Assembly: GCF_000262465.1 (NCBI RefSeq)
Contig: NZ_CM001489.1
Coordinates: 2,916,521-2,980,520, forward strand
Direction: 5' to 3'
DNA: 64,000 nt
Source of the DNA: Frankia sp. QA3
GTDB lineage: Bacteria; Actinomycetota; Actinomycetes; Frankiales; Frankiaceae
Below, one piece after another: positions 1 through 8,890 of this stretch (within the stretch, counting starts at the first letter, position 1; the number at the start of each line of letters is the position of its first letter). A program made the translations under genes and the position numbers. The notes under the pieces were generated by a model. The model was not told the DNA's origin and made no database searches. It worked only from the letters and a program-made list of their open reading frames with translations.

Positions 1-251
1 TGCACGATCACCTGGGAGCCCGGGGAAAAATACGGGACGTCGCCGGCGATGTCGACGATCTCGCCGGCGATCTCGTGACCCAGGATCGTCCCGTCGGGAA
101 TCATCTGTTCAGCCGAGCTGCGGATGTGGATGTCGGTCTGACACACACCGGCAGCCGTGACCTTGACGAGGGCCTGGCCAGCACCGATGGTGGGCTTCGA
201 GACCTCCGTCCGGCGGACGTCCCGCACCCCTGCGAACTGTATAGCGCGCAC
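1..251 (-). CDS. Zinc-dependent alcohol dehydrogenase, N-terminal part (cut by window edge)
   Basis: Read leftward from a GTG at 251, the frame stays open to the window edge and gives about 83 residues of a medium-chain dehydrogenase. The N-terminus VRAIQFAGVRDV is followed by GVCQTDIHIR, which holds the catalytic-zinc cysteine and the usual downstream histidine region, and then GHEIAGEIV, which holds the second zinc ligands (GHE). Family members oxidise alcohols or reduce aldehydes with NAD(P). The rest of the protein, including the cofactor-binding fold, lies outside the window, so the substrate cannot be guessed. GTG was chosen because the conserved family start falls exactly there. Confidence 0.85.
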   Translation of the reverse strand, partial: MRAIQFAGVRDVRRTEVSKPTIGAGQALVKVTAAGVCQTDIHIRSSAEQMIPDGTILGHEIAGEIVDIAGDVPYFSPGSQVIV

Positions 252-702
252 GTAATTCTCCCTGATATATTTCTGCCGCTCTTTCGGACCGGTCGCACGA
301 ACGCCGGGAAAACGAGCCGATACATTGATTCTGGGCAGTCAGGACGACTGTACCGCTTTCGCCGCGTCGTCCGCGACCGGGAGGCGGACGTTCGAGCGGC
401 TCGGTTTTAGTCACAGGGGAGATCGCGCATGTGACGACGCGAGGGCTGACTCGTCATCGCCGGTCGGGCCTCAGCGTGTCGAGCACGGAACCGTGCCACG
501 CGTCCGAGCGCCGACCCGACCCGACCCGACGATCATGGTGTTCCGCGGAGCCGTGCCTTGCCGCCCGGCACGACCTCAACTCCGACGATCATGGTGTGTC
601 CCCACCGCCACGCCTCGACGATTCGGATCAGTGGGCAGGTGCCCACCAGGCAGTCCTGCCGGGCCCCGCCGAGAGCAGGAGGAGGGGACCAGGCCGACCG
701 GG
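252..702. other. Intergenic stretch without a recognisable gene
   Basis: No reading frame here has recognisable protein character. The first 80 bases have relatively low GC and should hold the promoter of the leftward dehydrogenase. The rest is GC-rich and contains two related direct-repeat blocks, described separately, and then runs into a TetR remnant. Confidence 0.5.
526..597. repeat. Direct repeat, 16 bp, two copies
   Basis: CCGACGATCATGGTGT occurs exactly at 526-541 and again at 582-597. Each copy is preceded by a related CCGTGCC-containing stretch. The first of these lies in a short inverted repeat, GCACGG-AA-CCGTGC (483-496). The function is unknown. It may be a duplicated regulatory block left from a decayed gene neighbourhood. 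Confidence 0.5.
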
Positions 703-830
703 GTGGCCCTGCGCGACGTGCGCGAGCAGCTGTTCGACGCCGCCGAGCCCGCCGCAGGCCGAGGCCGTCCACAAGGTCGTGACCACGGTCATCGCCGGTG
801 CCGCGCGTCATTCGATCGATGACGAATCCC
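703..830 (+). pseudogene. TetR-family regulator remnant
   Basis: A strong AGGAGG-type ribosome site at 677-686 precedes a GTG at 703. From there the frame reads VALRDVREQLFDAAE, the typical opening of a TetR helix-turn-helix protein. The frame then breaks down. In another frame, from about 750, the sequence reads AEAVHKVVTTVIAGAAR, which resembles the far C-terminal part of such regulators. The simplest reading is a TetR gene that lost its middle by internal deletion and frameshift. This rests on short matches recalled from the family and has not been tested by alignment. Confidence 0.4.
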
Positions 831-881
831 GATCGGTGCGATCGCGGATAGGCGTTGGACAGCACAACAATTTCCCATCAT

Positions 882-899
882 CCTGACAAACATGTCAGG
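882..899. promoter_or_regulatory. Inverted repeat, possible operator
   Basis: CCTGACA-AACA-TGTCAGG is a perfect 7-bp inverted repeat. It lies just after the TetR remnant and about 730 bp before the next gene. It looks like a regulator binding site, but no adjacent intact promoter can be assigned to it. Confidence 0.35.
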
Positions 900-1624
900 G
901 AATCTGGGTGGGAACGCGGGCGGGCTGGTTCCAGTGCGTGCCCGCCGCCCGGCGCGCATGACCGCCCCGCCGCGGATGCTGACCCGCCGGCGATTCGTCG
1001 ATTTCGGAATCCTCGCCTCCGCCTGCTGTCGCCCACGCTGAGTGATCCGCCTTTCACACCCGCCGGTCCCGCCGCCCATCGGTCCCGCCAGCCCGCGGTA
1101 CCGCCGCTCCTTGCCGGTCCCGGCCTGCACACCCACCGCGCCTTCGATGACACCGTCTCCCCGTACCCGGACGGTGCCTGACCCTGTACCAGGCGTCGGA
1201 GCTCGCCGGACGGACCTCTGCGGCACCGCCCTGACCGGGCGAGCGGACTGATCCACGGCAGACCCGACTCCGTGGCGGACCGGTCCCGGCGCTCCCTCGG
1301 GCGCGACGCCGCGGCGAAGGCGGGGCCCGGCGGGCGGCGTACGCCGACCTCGGGCCCGGTCGCTCCGACAGCACAGCATCGAGATCCCGCACGGGAAAGC
1401 CTCCCGCGGGCCGACGACGGCCGGCCGCCCACGTGGCCCGCCGCGGCATGACCCCACCGCCACGACGACCCGCGACGCCACCCCGGACGGGCCGTCCCGA
1501 CCCGTGTGCCCCGAAGCGACCACCAGGACGAACCACCAGGACGAACCACGACAACGACCCCCGGGGACGGCCGCGCCCCGGCACCGGCCCGACCGCGTAC
1601 GACAGCTTCGAAAGGACTGGCGCC
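900..1624. other. Gene-free upstream region of the monooxygenase-ABC operon
   Basis: These 725 bases show no convincing coding frame on either strand. The long open frames here are by-products of high GC. The operon promoter presumably lies near the 3' end, but I could not pick out a clear -35/-10 pair. Confidence 0.45.
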
Positions 1625-2824
1625 ATGACCAACCCCACCGCGATCCCCGAGACCGCGTCCCCGCAGGTCGAGTTCATCAGCCTGTCGCACCTCAACCCGT
1701 CGACCGAGCTCAACCCGCTGCCGAGCCGCGGCATCGACCTGCCGTACTTCAAGAAGTACGTGCGCGCCCTCGAGGAGTCCGGCTACGACTACACGCTGCT
1801 GCCCTACGGCTCCAACAGCGCCGACTCCTTCGTCCTCGCCTCGGCCGTCGGCCAGCTCACCGAGCGCCTGCGCCCCATCGTCGCGCTGCGGCCGAACACC
1901 ACGTTCCCGCTGGTGGCGGCGCAGAAGCTCGCGACCCTCGACCAGCTCACCGAGGGCCGCGCCGTCGTCCACCTCATCTCCGGGGGCAACGACGCCGAGC
2001 AGGCCCGCCAGGGCGACTACCTGCCCAAGGACCGCCGCTACGCGCGCACGTCGGAGTTCATCGACCTGCTGCGCCGCGCCTGGACCGAGACCAGCCCGTT
2101 CAGCCACGAGGGCGAGTTCTACAAGTTCGACGAGTTCGGCCCCGGCTTCGCGCCGTACGGCAGCACCATCCCGATCTCGATCGGCGGGCAGTCCGACGCC
2201 GCGTTCGCCGTCGGCGGCGCCAAGGCGGACATCTTCAGCTTCTGGGGCGAGCCGCTGGCCGACCTGCGTGCCGAGATCGACCGGGTCAACGGCATCGCCG
2301 CCGCGGCCGGCCGGACCGACCGCCCGCGCATCTGGGTGACCTTCCGCCCGATCATCGCCCGGACGGACGAGCTGGCCTGGCGCAAGGCGTTCGACTACGC
2401 CGCCCGGATCGAGCAGACCTTCAACGCCGGCCCGGCTCGCGCCTTCCTCAAGGGCGCCCCGCAGAACGTCGGCTCGCAGCGCGCCCTCGCGTTCGCCGCG
2501 AAGTCCGAGGTCTACGACCGCGCGCTGTGGACCCGCACCGCGGCCGCGACCGGCGGCCTGGGCGCGTCGACCGCGCTGGTGGGCAGCCCGGAGACGGTCG
2601 CCGCCGCGATCCTCGACTACGTCGACCAGGGCGCGAGCCTGGTGTCGATCCGCGGCTACGACACCCTCGCCGACGCCGTCGACTACGGCCGCCACGTCCT
2701 GCCGCTGGTCCGCCAGGAGATCGCGCACCGGGCGGCCACCGGGCAGCGCGGCACCCTTCAGGACGCCCACCCCGGCGCCCTCGCCCCCGGCTTCGACGCC
2801 GCCGCGCTCGCCGGCGTCCGCTGA
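1625..2824 (+). CDS. LLM-class flavin-dependent monooxygenase (SsuD-like)
   Basis: This 399-residue protein has the bacterial-luciferase TIM-barrel pattern of alkanesulfonate monooxygenase-type enzymes. Visible blocks include the N-terminal EFISLSHLNPSTE strand, RPIVALRPNTTFP, the segment HLISGGNDAEQARQGD typical of SsuD relatives, and PISIGGQSDAAFAVGGA. Such enzymes use reduced FMN and oxygen to cleave sulfonates or related compounds. The ATG at 1625 has a GAAAGGA ribosome site. It is the first gene of a four-gene operon with two ABC exporter subunits and a second LLM enzyme. That context hints at oxidation linked to export, not import-type sulfonate scavenging. The substrate is unknown. Confidence 0.88.
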   Translation: MTNPTAIPETASPQVEFISLSHLNPSTELNPLPSRGIDLPYFKKYVRALEESGYDYTLLPYGSNSADSFVLASAVGQLTERLRPIVALRPNTTFPLVAAQKLATLDQLTEGRAVVHLISGGNDAEQARQGDYLPKDRRYARTSEFIDLLRRAWTETSPFSHEGEFYKFDEFGPGFAPYGSTIPISIGGQSDAAFAVGGAKADIFSFWGEPLADLRAEIDRVNGIAAAAGRTDRPRIWVTFRPIIARTDELAWRKAFDYAARIEQTFNAGPARAFLKGAPQNVGSQRALAFAAKSEVYDRALWTRTAAATGGLGASTALVGSPETVAAAILDYVDQGASLVSIRGYDTLADAVDYGRHVLPLVRQEIAHRAATGQRGTLQDAHPGALAPGFDAAALAGVR

Positions 2825-2852
2825 CGGCGAGGGCGACATTCACGCCGAGACC

Positions 2853-4670
2853 ATGGTGAAACGGAGACACGACGGGCGGGAGCGGGTCCGCGGCGGGGAC
2901 GGGACCTTCTGGGCGGGACTGCGCACGATGCTCGACGGCTCGATCGCCCATCCGGGGGCGGCCCTGGTCGGCGCCGTCGCCGGCGTCGTCAACGGGGTCA
3001 CCATGGTCCTCGGCGCCGCCGCGATCGGGTGGGCCACCGATCATCTGATCGTCCCGGCCCTCGCCGGCGGCGACGTCGGGCGGGCCACCTGGTGGCTGGC
3101 CGCGGGCGCGATCCTCGGCGTCTCCACGCTGCGGTGGACGACAATCATCGCCCGGGGCATCGCGACCGGCCACGTCCAGTACGGCTCACAGGCCCGCGTC
3201 CGCCGCGCCGTCGTCCGCCGCTACCTCGAGCTGGACCTGGCCTGGCACCGTCGGCACGCGCCCGGCCGGCTGCTGTCGACCGCCGTGTCCGACGTGGACG
3301 CCCTGTGGTTCCCGATGGTCTTCTGGTTCTTCGCGTTCGGCATGGTCGTCATGCTCGCCGTCGCGCTTGTCCAGATGTTCGGGCACGATCCGGCCCTCGG
3401 GCTCGTCGGGGTCGCCCTCGTCGGCTCGGTTCTGGGCCTGAACCTTCTCTATCAGCGTCTGCTCGCCGCCCGCGCGCGGGCCGTGCAGGACAGCCGCGGT
3501 GAGTTCGCCGCCCTCGCCCTGGAGAGCATCGAGGGCGCGCAGGTCGTGCGCACGCTGGGTCTCGCCGACCGCGAACGCGCCCGCGTCGGGGCCGCCGCGG
3601 ATCGGCTGCGGCGCGCCACCACCTCGATGGGCGACGTCAGCTCGGTGTTCGACCCGGTCCTGGAGCAGTTGCCGAGCGTCGCGATCCTCGCCGTCCTCGC
3701 CGTCGGGGCGCGCCGGGTCGACAGCGGCGAGCTCAGCGTCGGCGTCCTCGTCGAGGTCGTCTACCTGCTGCTCACCATCTCCATCCCGCTCAGCGTCATC
3801 AGCCGCTTCCTCGCCATGCTGCCGATCTCGGCGGCCGGCCGGTCGCGGATCGCCGCCGTCCTCGACTCCGACGAGACCACCGCCTACGGCACGCGCACCC
3901 TGGCCGGCGCGGGCGCCCTGGGGCTGCGGGCGCGCGGCGTCGGGCACATCCAGGGCGGGCGGCACCTGCTCGCCGACGTCGAGCTGTCGGTGCGACCCGG
4001 CGAGATCGTCGCCCTGGTGGGTGCGACCGGCTCGGGCAAGTCCACCCTGATCGACCTGCTCGCCCGCCAGGTCGACCCCGCCGACGGGGTCGTCGAGATC
4101 GGCGGCGTGCGCGCCCGCGACCTCGCCCGCGGGGAGATTCCCGCGCACCTCGCCGTCGTGTCGCAGTCCCCCTGGATGGCCGGCGGCAGCATCCGCGCGA
4201 ACCTTCGCCTCGACGGCCACCCGCGCGAGCGGCGCCCCTACACCGACGCCGAACTCTGGCAGGCGCTGGCCGCCGCCGGCGCCGACACCGTGGTACGCGA
4301 CCTGCCGGACGGACTGGACACGCGGGTCGGCGAGCGCGGCACGCGGCTGTCCGGCGGGCAGCGCCAGCGGCTGTGCCTGGCACGCGCCCTGCTGCGCGCG
4401 CCCCGCGCCATCCTGCTCGACGACGCCACCTCCGCCCTCGACCCGGCCGTCGAGCGCGACGTGCTCGCCGCCGTGGCAGGCCTGCGCGGGCGCACCACCG
4501 TGCTCATCGTGGGCGGCCGCCCCAGCTCGGTCCTGATCGCCGACCGGGTCGCGTTCCTGCGCGCGGGCCGGCTCGTCGCCGTGGGAACCCACGCCGAGCT
4601 GCTCGACGCCGAACCCGACTACCGGCGGATCCTCCAGGCGTACGGAACGGCGGACACCGCCCATGGCTGA
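2853..4670 (+). CDS. ABC exporter half-transporter, non-canonical ATP site
   Basis: The 605 residues form an N-terminal six-helix exporter domain (about 1-330) and a C-terminal ATPase domain. Walker A is GATGSGKST and the signature is LSGGQRQR. The Walker B glutamate is replaced by aspartate (LLDDATSALD), and the H-loop histidine is replaced by glycine (IVGGRPSSV). These changes mark the degenerate-site subunit of heterodimeric exporters such as TM287/288. The partner is the next gene, which starts inside this one (8-bp overlap). The translocated substrate cannot be told from sequence. Confidence 0.88.
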   Translation: MVKRRHDGRERVRGGDGTFWAGLRTMLDGSIAHPGAALVGAVAGVVNGVTMVLGAAAIGWATDHLIVPALAGGDVGRATWWLAAGAILGVSTLRWTTIIARGIATGHVQYGSQARVRRAVVRRYLELDLAWHRRHAPGRLLSTAVSDVDALWFPMVFWFFAFGMVVMLAVALVQMFGHDPALGLVGVALVGSVLGLNLLYQRLLAARARAVQDSRGEFAALALESIEGAQVVRTLGLADRERARVGAAADRLRRATTSMGDVSSVFDPVLEQLPSVAILAVLAVGARRVDSGELSVGVLVEVVYLLLTISIPLSVISRFLAMLPISAAGRSRIAAVLDSDETTAYGTRTLAGAGALGLRARGVGHIQGGRHLLADVELSVRPGEIVALVGATGSGKSTLIDLLARQVDPADGVVEIGGVRARDLARGEIPAHLAVVSQSPWMAGGSIRANLRLDGHPRERRPYTDAELWQALAAAGADTVVRDLPDGLDTRVGERGTRLSGGQRQRLCLARALLRAPRAILLDDATSALDPAVERDVLAAVAGLRGRTTVLIVGGRPSSVLIADRVAFLRAGRLVAVGTHAELLDAEPDYRRILQAYGTADTAHG

Positions 4671-6645
4671 CCACGGCCGCCCTGACCGGGGCCGGGCCAA
4701 CCAGGGCCGCGCCGACGGGGGCGGCGCCGACGGGGGCCTGGCCGAGCTGAGCTCCGTCGGGGTGCGTGAGCTCGGCCGGCTGATCCGCGCGACGACCCCG
4801 GCGCTGACCGCCGGCCTGCCGCTGACCGTCCTGCTGGCGTTCGTCGCGGGCGGCGGACGCATCGTGACCCCGCTGACCGTCCAGTACGCCCTGGACCACG
4901 GCCTGCTCGACTCCGATGGCGGCGGCGCCGCGGACGTCGTCGGGCGCGCCGTGCTCGTCGGCGCCGCGGCCACCGTCGCCGCCGTGCTCGCCTCGTGCTG
5001 GCTCAACCGGCGGGTCTACCGCCGCACGGAGGCCGCCCTCACCGAGCTGCGCACGCAGGGCATCACCCGCATCCACGAGATCGCCCCCGAGACGTTCGCG
5101 GGACTGGCCGGCGCCGACCTCGTCACCCGCCTCACCAGCGACATCGAGGCGGTCACGACCTTCGTGCAGAACGGCGGCGTCGCGCTGCTCGTCAACATCA
5201 CCCAGATGATCATCGCCGGCGTCCTGGTCGCGACCTACTCCTGGCAGCTCGCGCTGCCGGTGCTGGTCCTGTCGGCGCTGCTGTTCGTCGTCATGCGCCG
5301 CCTGCAGGCGGTCGTCGCCCGCCGCTACGCCGCCGTGCGCGGGAGCGTGTCGGTGCTGCAGTCCACCGTCGGCGAGGCCGTCACCGGCATCGCCGTGATC
5401 CGCTCCACCGGCACCGAAACCCGGACCCGTGCCGCCGTCGACGACGCCGTGGCGGGCACGGCGTCGGCTCAGCGCCACACCCTCGTGCCCCTGCACGTCA
5501 ACACCGCCCTCGGCGAGGTCGCCATCTCGGCGATGACCGCGTTCGTGGTCGTCGCCGGAACCCGCTGGTCGACCGCGCACACCCGGTGGGAACCGGCGCT
5601 GCATCTGTCCGCCGGCGAGCTGGTCGCGATGCTCCTGCTCGTCAGCGTCTTCGTCCGACCCCTGCAGGCCCTCGTGCAGACGCTCGGGGAGATCCAGAAC
5701 GCCGTGGTGGGCTGGCGGCGCGCGCTGGAGATCCTCGCGACGCCGTCGGGCGTGGTCACCGGCGCCGACGCGCGCGAGCTGCCCGCCGGGCCGATCGGGG
5801 TCGAGCTGGCCGACGTCGCCGCCGCGTACGGGGCGGGCCCGCCGGTCGTGGAGCACCTGACCGTCGCCATCGCCCCCGGCGAGCACGTCGCCGTGGTCGG
5901 CGAGACCGGCTCCGGCAAGAGCACGTTCGCCAAGCTGCTGACTCGCCAGATCCCGGCGAGCCGCGGCCGCGTCCTGCTCGGCGGCGTCCCGGTCGGCCGG
6001 GTGTCGGAGGCGTCGTTCCAGCGTCGCGTCGCCATCGTCCCGCAGGACCCGTTCCTGTTCGACGCCACGATCGCCGAGAACATCGGCGTCGGGCTGCGCG
6101 GCGACCCAGACCTGTTCAACGACTCCGACGGGCTCGGCGACTCCGACGGGCTCGGCGACTCCGACGGGCTCGGCGACTCCGACGTGCTCGGCGAGATCGT
6201 CTCCTCGCTCGGCCTGCGCCCGTGGCTCGACACGCTGCCGGACGGCCTCGACACCCGCGTCGGGGTGCGGGGGGAGCGGCTGTCGGCCGGCGAGCGCCAG
6301 CTCGTCGCCCTCGCCCGCACCGCGCTGGTCGATCCCGACCTGCTCGTGCTCGACGAGGCGACCAGCGGCATCGATCCCGCGACCGACGTCCGGGTCCAGC
6401 GCGCGCTCGCCGCGCTCACGGTGGGGCGCACCACCGTCTCGATCGCCCACCGCATGGTGACGGCCGAGCACGCCGACCGCGTCCTCGTCCTCGACCACGG
6501 GCGCCTGGTCCAGAGCGGACGCCACAGCGACCTCGTCCGGGTCCCCGGCCGTTACGCCGAGCTGCACGCCGCCTGGGTCGAGCACACATCCTCCGGCGAC
6601 GAGCCCCGCAGGACCCTCCACCGTCAGAAGGAGAGCACCCCATGA
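4663..6645 (+). CDS. ABC exporter half-transporter, catalytic subunit
   Basis: This 660-residue membrane-ATPase fusion starts 8 bp inside the previous gene. Walker A (GETGSGKST), the Q-loop (VPQDPFLF), Walker B with its glutamate (LVLDEATSGID) and the H-loop histidine (SIAHRMV) are intact. The signature is changed to LSAGERQ. In the heterodimer the canonical site would pair this Walker B with the partner's LSGGQ, and the degenerate site would pair LSAGE with the partner's altered Walker B. The two subunits therefore complement each other. An 18-bp tandem repeat adds a DSDGLG stretch between Q-loop and signature. The stop overlaps the next ATG (ATGA). Confidence 0.88.
   Translation: MADHGRPDRGRANQGRADGGGADGGLAELSSVGVRELGRLIRATTPALTAGLPLTVLLAFVAGGGRIVTPLTVQYALDHGLLDSDGGGAADVVGRAVLVGAAATVAAVLASCWLNRRVYRRTEAALTELRTQGITRIHEIAPETFAGLAGADLVTRLTSDIEAVTTFVQNGGVALLVNITQMIIAGVLVATYSWQLALPVLVLSALLFVVMRRLQAVVARRYAAVRGSVSVLQSTVGEAVTGIAVIRSTGTETRTRAAVDDAVAGTASAQRHTLVPLHVNTALGEVAISAMTAFVVVAGTRWSTAHTRWEPALHLSAGELVAMLLLVSVFVRPLQALVQTLGEIQNAVVGWRRALEILATPSGVVTGADARELPAGPIGVELADVAAAYGAGPPVVEHLTVAIAPGEHVAVVGETGSGKSTFAKLLTRQIPASRGRVLLGGVPVGRVSEASFQRRVAIVPQDPFLFDATIAENIGVGLRGDPDLFNDSDGLGDSDGLGDSDGLGDSDVLGEIVSSLGLRPWLDTLPDGLDTRVGVRGERLSAGERQLVALARTALVDPDLLVLDEATSGIDPATDVRVQRALAALTVGRTTVSIAHRMVTAEHADRVLVLDHGRLVQSGRHSDLVRVPGRYAELHAAWVEHTSSGDEPRRTLHRQKESTP
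6121..6192 (+). repeat. In-frame 18-bp tandem repeat inside ABC ATPase
   Basis: Four consecutive copies of an 18-bp unit (GACTCCGACGGGCTCGGC, last copy with one change) encode repeated Asp-Ser-Asp-Gly-Leu-Gly. They sit between the Q-loop and the signature motif of the catalytic half-transporter. The copies are nearly identical at DNA level, so the expansion looks recent, and copy number may vary between strains. Confidence 0.85.
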
Positions 6646-7733
6646 CAGCCCCCGCGACCGTCACCGCCGCCGTCGACCCGGCGGACACACCCACGCCGCG
6701 CCGGCTCCGGCTCGGCTTCAACGCGCGGATCGCCTTCCCGACCGGGCAGGCCGGCGCCGCGCTGCGCGACGGCATCGAGCTGTTCCGCGTCGCCGAGCAG
6801 CTCGGCTACGACGCCGGCTGGGTCTACCAGCGCCACTTCGACAACTACCTCGCCTCCCCGCTGGTGTTCCACGCGGCCGTCGCGCAGCACACCGAGCGCA
6901 TCGGCCTCGGCACCGCCATCATCGGCGTGCGCTACGAGGACCCCGTACTGCTGGCCGAGGCCGCCGGCACGGCCGACCTGCTCAGCGCGGGACGGCTGCA
7001 GCTCGGCCTCGGGACCGGCCAGGGCGGCTTCGACGCCGTCTTCGGCCAGGAGCCGAACGACGGGCGGGCGCAGTCCCAGGACCGGCTCGCGGCGTTCCTG
7101 CGCGCCGTGCGCGGCGAGCGGGTCGGCGAGATCATCGACCCCGACGGGCTGCTCCCCGCGGGCACCGAGCTGTTCGTCCGCCCGACGAGCCCCACGCTGC
7201 CCGAGCGGGTCTGGTACGGCGGTGGCTCGGTCGCCTCCGCCGAGCGGGTCGGCCGCCAGGGGCTGCGGCTGCTGCTGAGCACCATCCTCAGCGGGCAGAT
7301 CGACGACTACGGCGCGGAGCTCGCCCGCGCCATCGAGGCCTACCGCGGCGCCCACCCCGGCACGTCGCCGTCGCGGGTCGCCGTCGCGCGCTCGGTGCTG
7401 CCCGCCACCTCGCCGCAGCTCGCCCGCGTCTACGCGGCCTACGACGCCGAGCGGCGCACCCAGGGGCCCGCCGCCTCCCGTCCGGCGGGGGCGCTGACGC
7501 CCGTCGCCGCGCCCATCTCCCGGTTCACGATGAGCCCCGTGCACCACGGCGACCCCGCCGCCGTCGTCGACGAGCTGCTCGCGGATCCGAGCGTCCCACT
7601 GGCCGACGAACTCATCGCGTTCCTGCCGCCCGCGTTCGGGCTGCGGGAGAACCTGCGGCTGCTCGAGGACCTCGCCGAGACCGTCGCCCCCCACCTCGGC
7701 TGGACCCCGGCCCCCCACGCCACCGCCGGTTGA
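6642..7733 (+). CDS. LLM-class flavin-dependent oxidoreductase
   Basis: This 363-residue luciferase-like protein is coupled to the ABC gene by an ATGA overlap, with a AAGGAG ribosome site upstream. Family features include the N-terminal LRLGFNARIAFP strand, HTERIGLGTAIIGVRYEDP, LSAGRLQLGLGTGQGG and the C-terminal PLADELIAFLPPAFG. It should be a TIM-barrel FMN- or F420-using enzyme. It differs from the first gene of the operon and is probably not a recent duplicate of it. A hairpin follows the stop and should end the operon. Confidence 0.85.
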   Translation: MTAPATVTAAVDPADTPTPRRLRLGFNARIAFPTGQAGAALRDGIELFRVAEQLGYDAGWVYQRHFDNYLASPLVFHAAVAQHTERIGLGTAIIGVRYEDPVLLAEAAGTADLLSAGRLQLGLGTGQGGFDAVFGQEPNDGRAQSQDRLAAFLRAVRGERVGEIIDPDGLLPAGTELFVRPTSPTLPERVWYGGGSVASAERVGRQGLRLLLSTILSGQIDDYGAELARAIEAYRGAHPGTSPSRVAVARSVLPATSPQLARVYAAYDAERRTQGPAASRPAGALTPVAAPISRFTMSPVHHGDPAAVVDELLADPSVPLADELIAFLPPAFGLRENLRLLEDLAETVAPHLGWTPAPHATAG

Positions 7734-7754
7734 TCCCGCCCGACCACGCCCACC

Positions 7755-7771
7755 GGCCCCGTCTGGGGGCC
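7755..7771. terminator. Hairpin between convergent genes
   Basis: GGCCCC-GTCTG-GGGGCC can form a six-pair stem between the end of the LLM gene (7733) and the end of the leftward LuxR gene (7788). There is no T tract, as is usual in high-GC actinobacteria. It is likely to work in both directions. Confidence 0.5.
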
Positions 7772-7787
7772 TGTGGCGCGGGGTGTG

Positions 7788-8552
7788 TCAGGGCGTGATG
7801 ATCCCCAGATGCGCGGCTTTGGCGACGGCGCTCGTGACGTTCACCGTGCCGAGCTTCACGTTGCACGCCGCCAGTTCCCTTTTGATGATCGTCCGACTTA
7901 CCCGCAGGGATCGGGCGACCGCCTCCTGCGTCTGACCGGTCCCGAGCCGGCGGAGAATGTCCACCTGCCGCTCGGTGAGCCCGTCGCCACCATGATGCGC
8001 CAGCCTCCTGTGCGCGCTCACCAGCAGCGGCTGCAGCGCGGCGGCGACGGCCCGGTCCCGCTCGCTGAAGTCGGTCCCCGCCTCCCTGTTGATCGCGTAC
8101 GCGTCCGCGCGCTGGACGCCGACGTCGGGGAACAGGGGGATCGTGAGCTGATGGACCGCGTCGATCGGCACGAAGATCTCCTGGTAGGCGGGGCTTTCCC
8201 GCCATCGAACCGGAGTCACGTGGTCACTGACCATCGTCGGCAGGAAGTCCGCCGCAGTGTCGAAGTAGTAGCAGGCGGTGGGATGCAGGTGGAGATACGC
8301 GCTCACCCGCTCGTTCAGATCGTCGATCGAAGGCTCCTCCGGCCAGTACCGGACAATGGAGCGGAACCCGGGTAGCGCAATCTCGTTGAGACCGACGAGA
8401 TTTCCTCCGATCAGCCTCCCGAGCGCTTCCATGATGGTTTGGCGTAGCTGCCGGACAGTCGTGACGTCGTTCAGCTGGTGAGCAAGATCCATGATTTTTC
8501 GGAGATCGGCTCTGGTCAGCTCGGCCCTGGTGGTTGCATGGACGTCGTTCAT
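7788..8552 (-). CDS. LuxR-family transcriptional regulator
   Basis: The 254-residue protein ends in a LuxR/GerE helix-turn-helix of about 65 residues. It opens with GLTERQVDILRRLGTG and has the recognition region QEAVARSLRVSRTIIKREL. The N-terminal 180 residues look like a sensory domain of the GAF or autoinducer-binding type, with aromatic-rich segments such as RSIVRYWPEEP. The signal is unknown. I chose the ATG at 8552 because a GGGGGAG site lies upstream. An in-frame ATG at 8618 would add 22 poorly conserved residues. It faces the monooxygenase-ABC operon convergently and need not regulate it. Confidence 0.8.
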   Translation of the reverse strand: MNDVHATTRAELTRADLRKIMDLAHQLNDVTTVRQLRQTIMEALGRLIGGNLVGLNEIALPGFRSIVRYWPEEPSIDDLNERVSAYLHLHPTACYYFDTAADFLPTMVSDHVTPVRWRESPAYQEIFVPIDAVHQLTIPLFPDVGVQRADAYAINREAGTDFSERDRAVAAALQPLLVSAHRRLAHHGGDGLTERQVDILRRLGTGQTQEAVARSLRVSRTIIKRELAACNVKLGTVNVTSAVAKAAHLGIITP

Positions 8553-8890
8553 GGTGAAGGTGCTCCCCCGAGGGTTCCCAAAAGGACACTTGCGGTCGTG
8601 CTCGCAGGTCTTGACCATGGTGGCATGCCCGCCATCCCGACCCTCCTGGATGACTGCGACGCGACAGGCGGGGCAACTGGGTAGAACTCCTACTTGACAT
8701 CGAGTGCCGGCTCACGAAAGCGGCGGCCGGCGCCGACCTTGACCGAGATCCGGCCACGTCGCCGCCGCGCAGGCGGGCTGGATTCGCGACGGCGCGCGCC
8801 GGGGGGCGTGCCGTCACACGGCGACCCTCCGGCGGCCGACCCGGCGATGTCAGCAGAAAGACCGCGCGGAACGAGCGAAAGCGAGGAGAG
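8553..8890. other. Divergent promoter region, LuxR gene / secreted protein gene
   Basis: This 338-bp gap separates two divergently read genes and should hold both promoters. It contains CTACTTGACA at 8690-8699, a TTGACA -35-like hexamer on the plus strand, but no matching -10 was obvious at normal spacing. I see nothing else in it. Confidence 0.4.

Noticed and set aside
878..2839. A 653-codon minus-strand open frame opposite the first monooxygenase gene
   Set aside because: It is a GC-driven mirror of a real gene. Its translation is Arg/Gly/Ala-rich, lacks domains, and lies fully antisense to a recognised enzyme.
3186..6621. Two long minus-strand frames (606 and 705 codons) opposite the ABC transporter genes
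   Set aside because: They have shadow-ORF composition and are antisense to intact ABC proteins with all motifs in frame.
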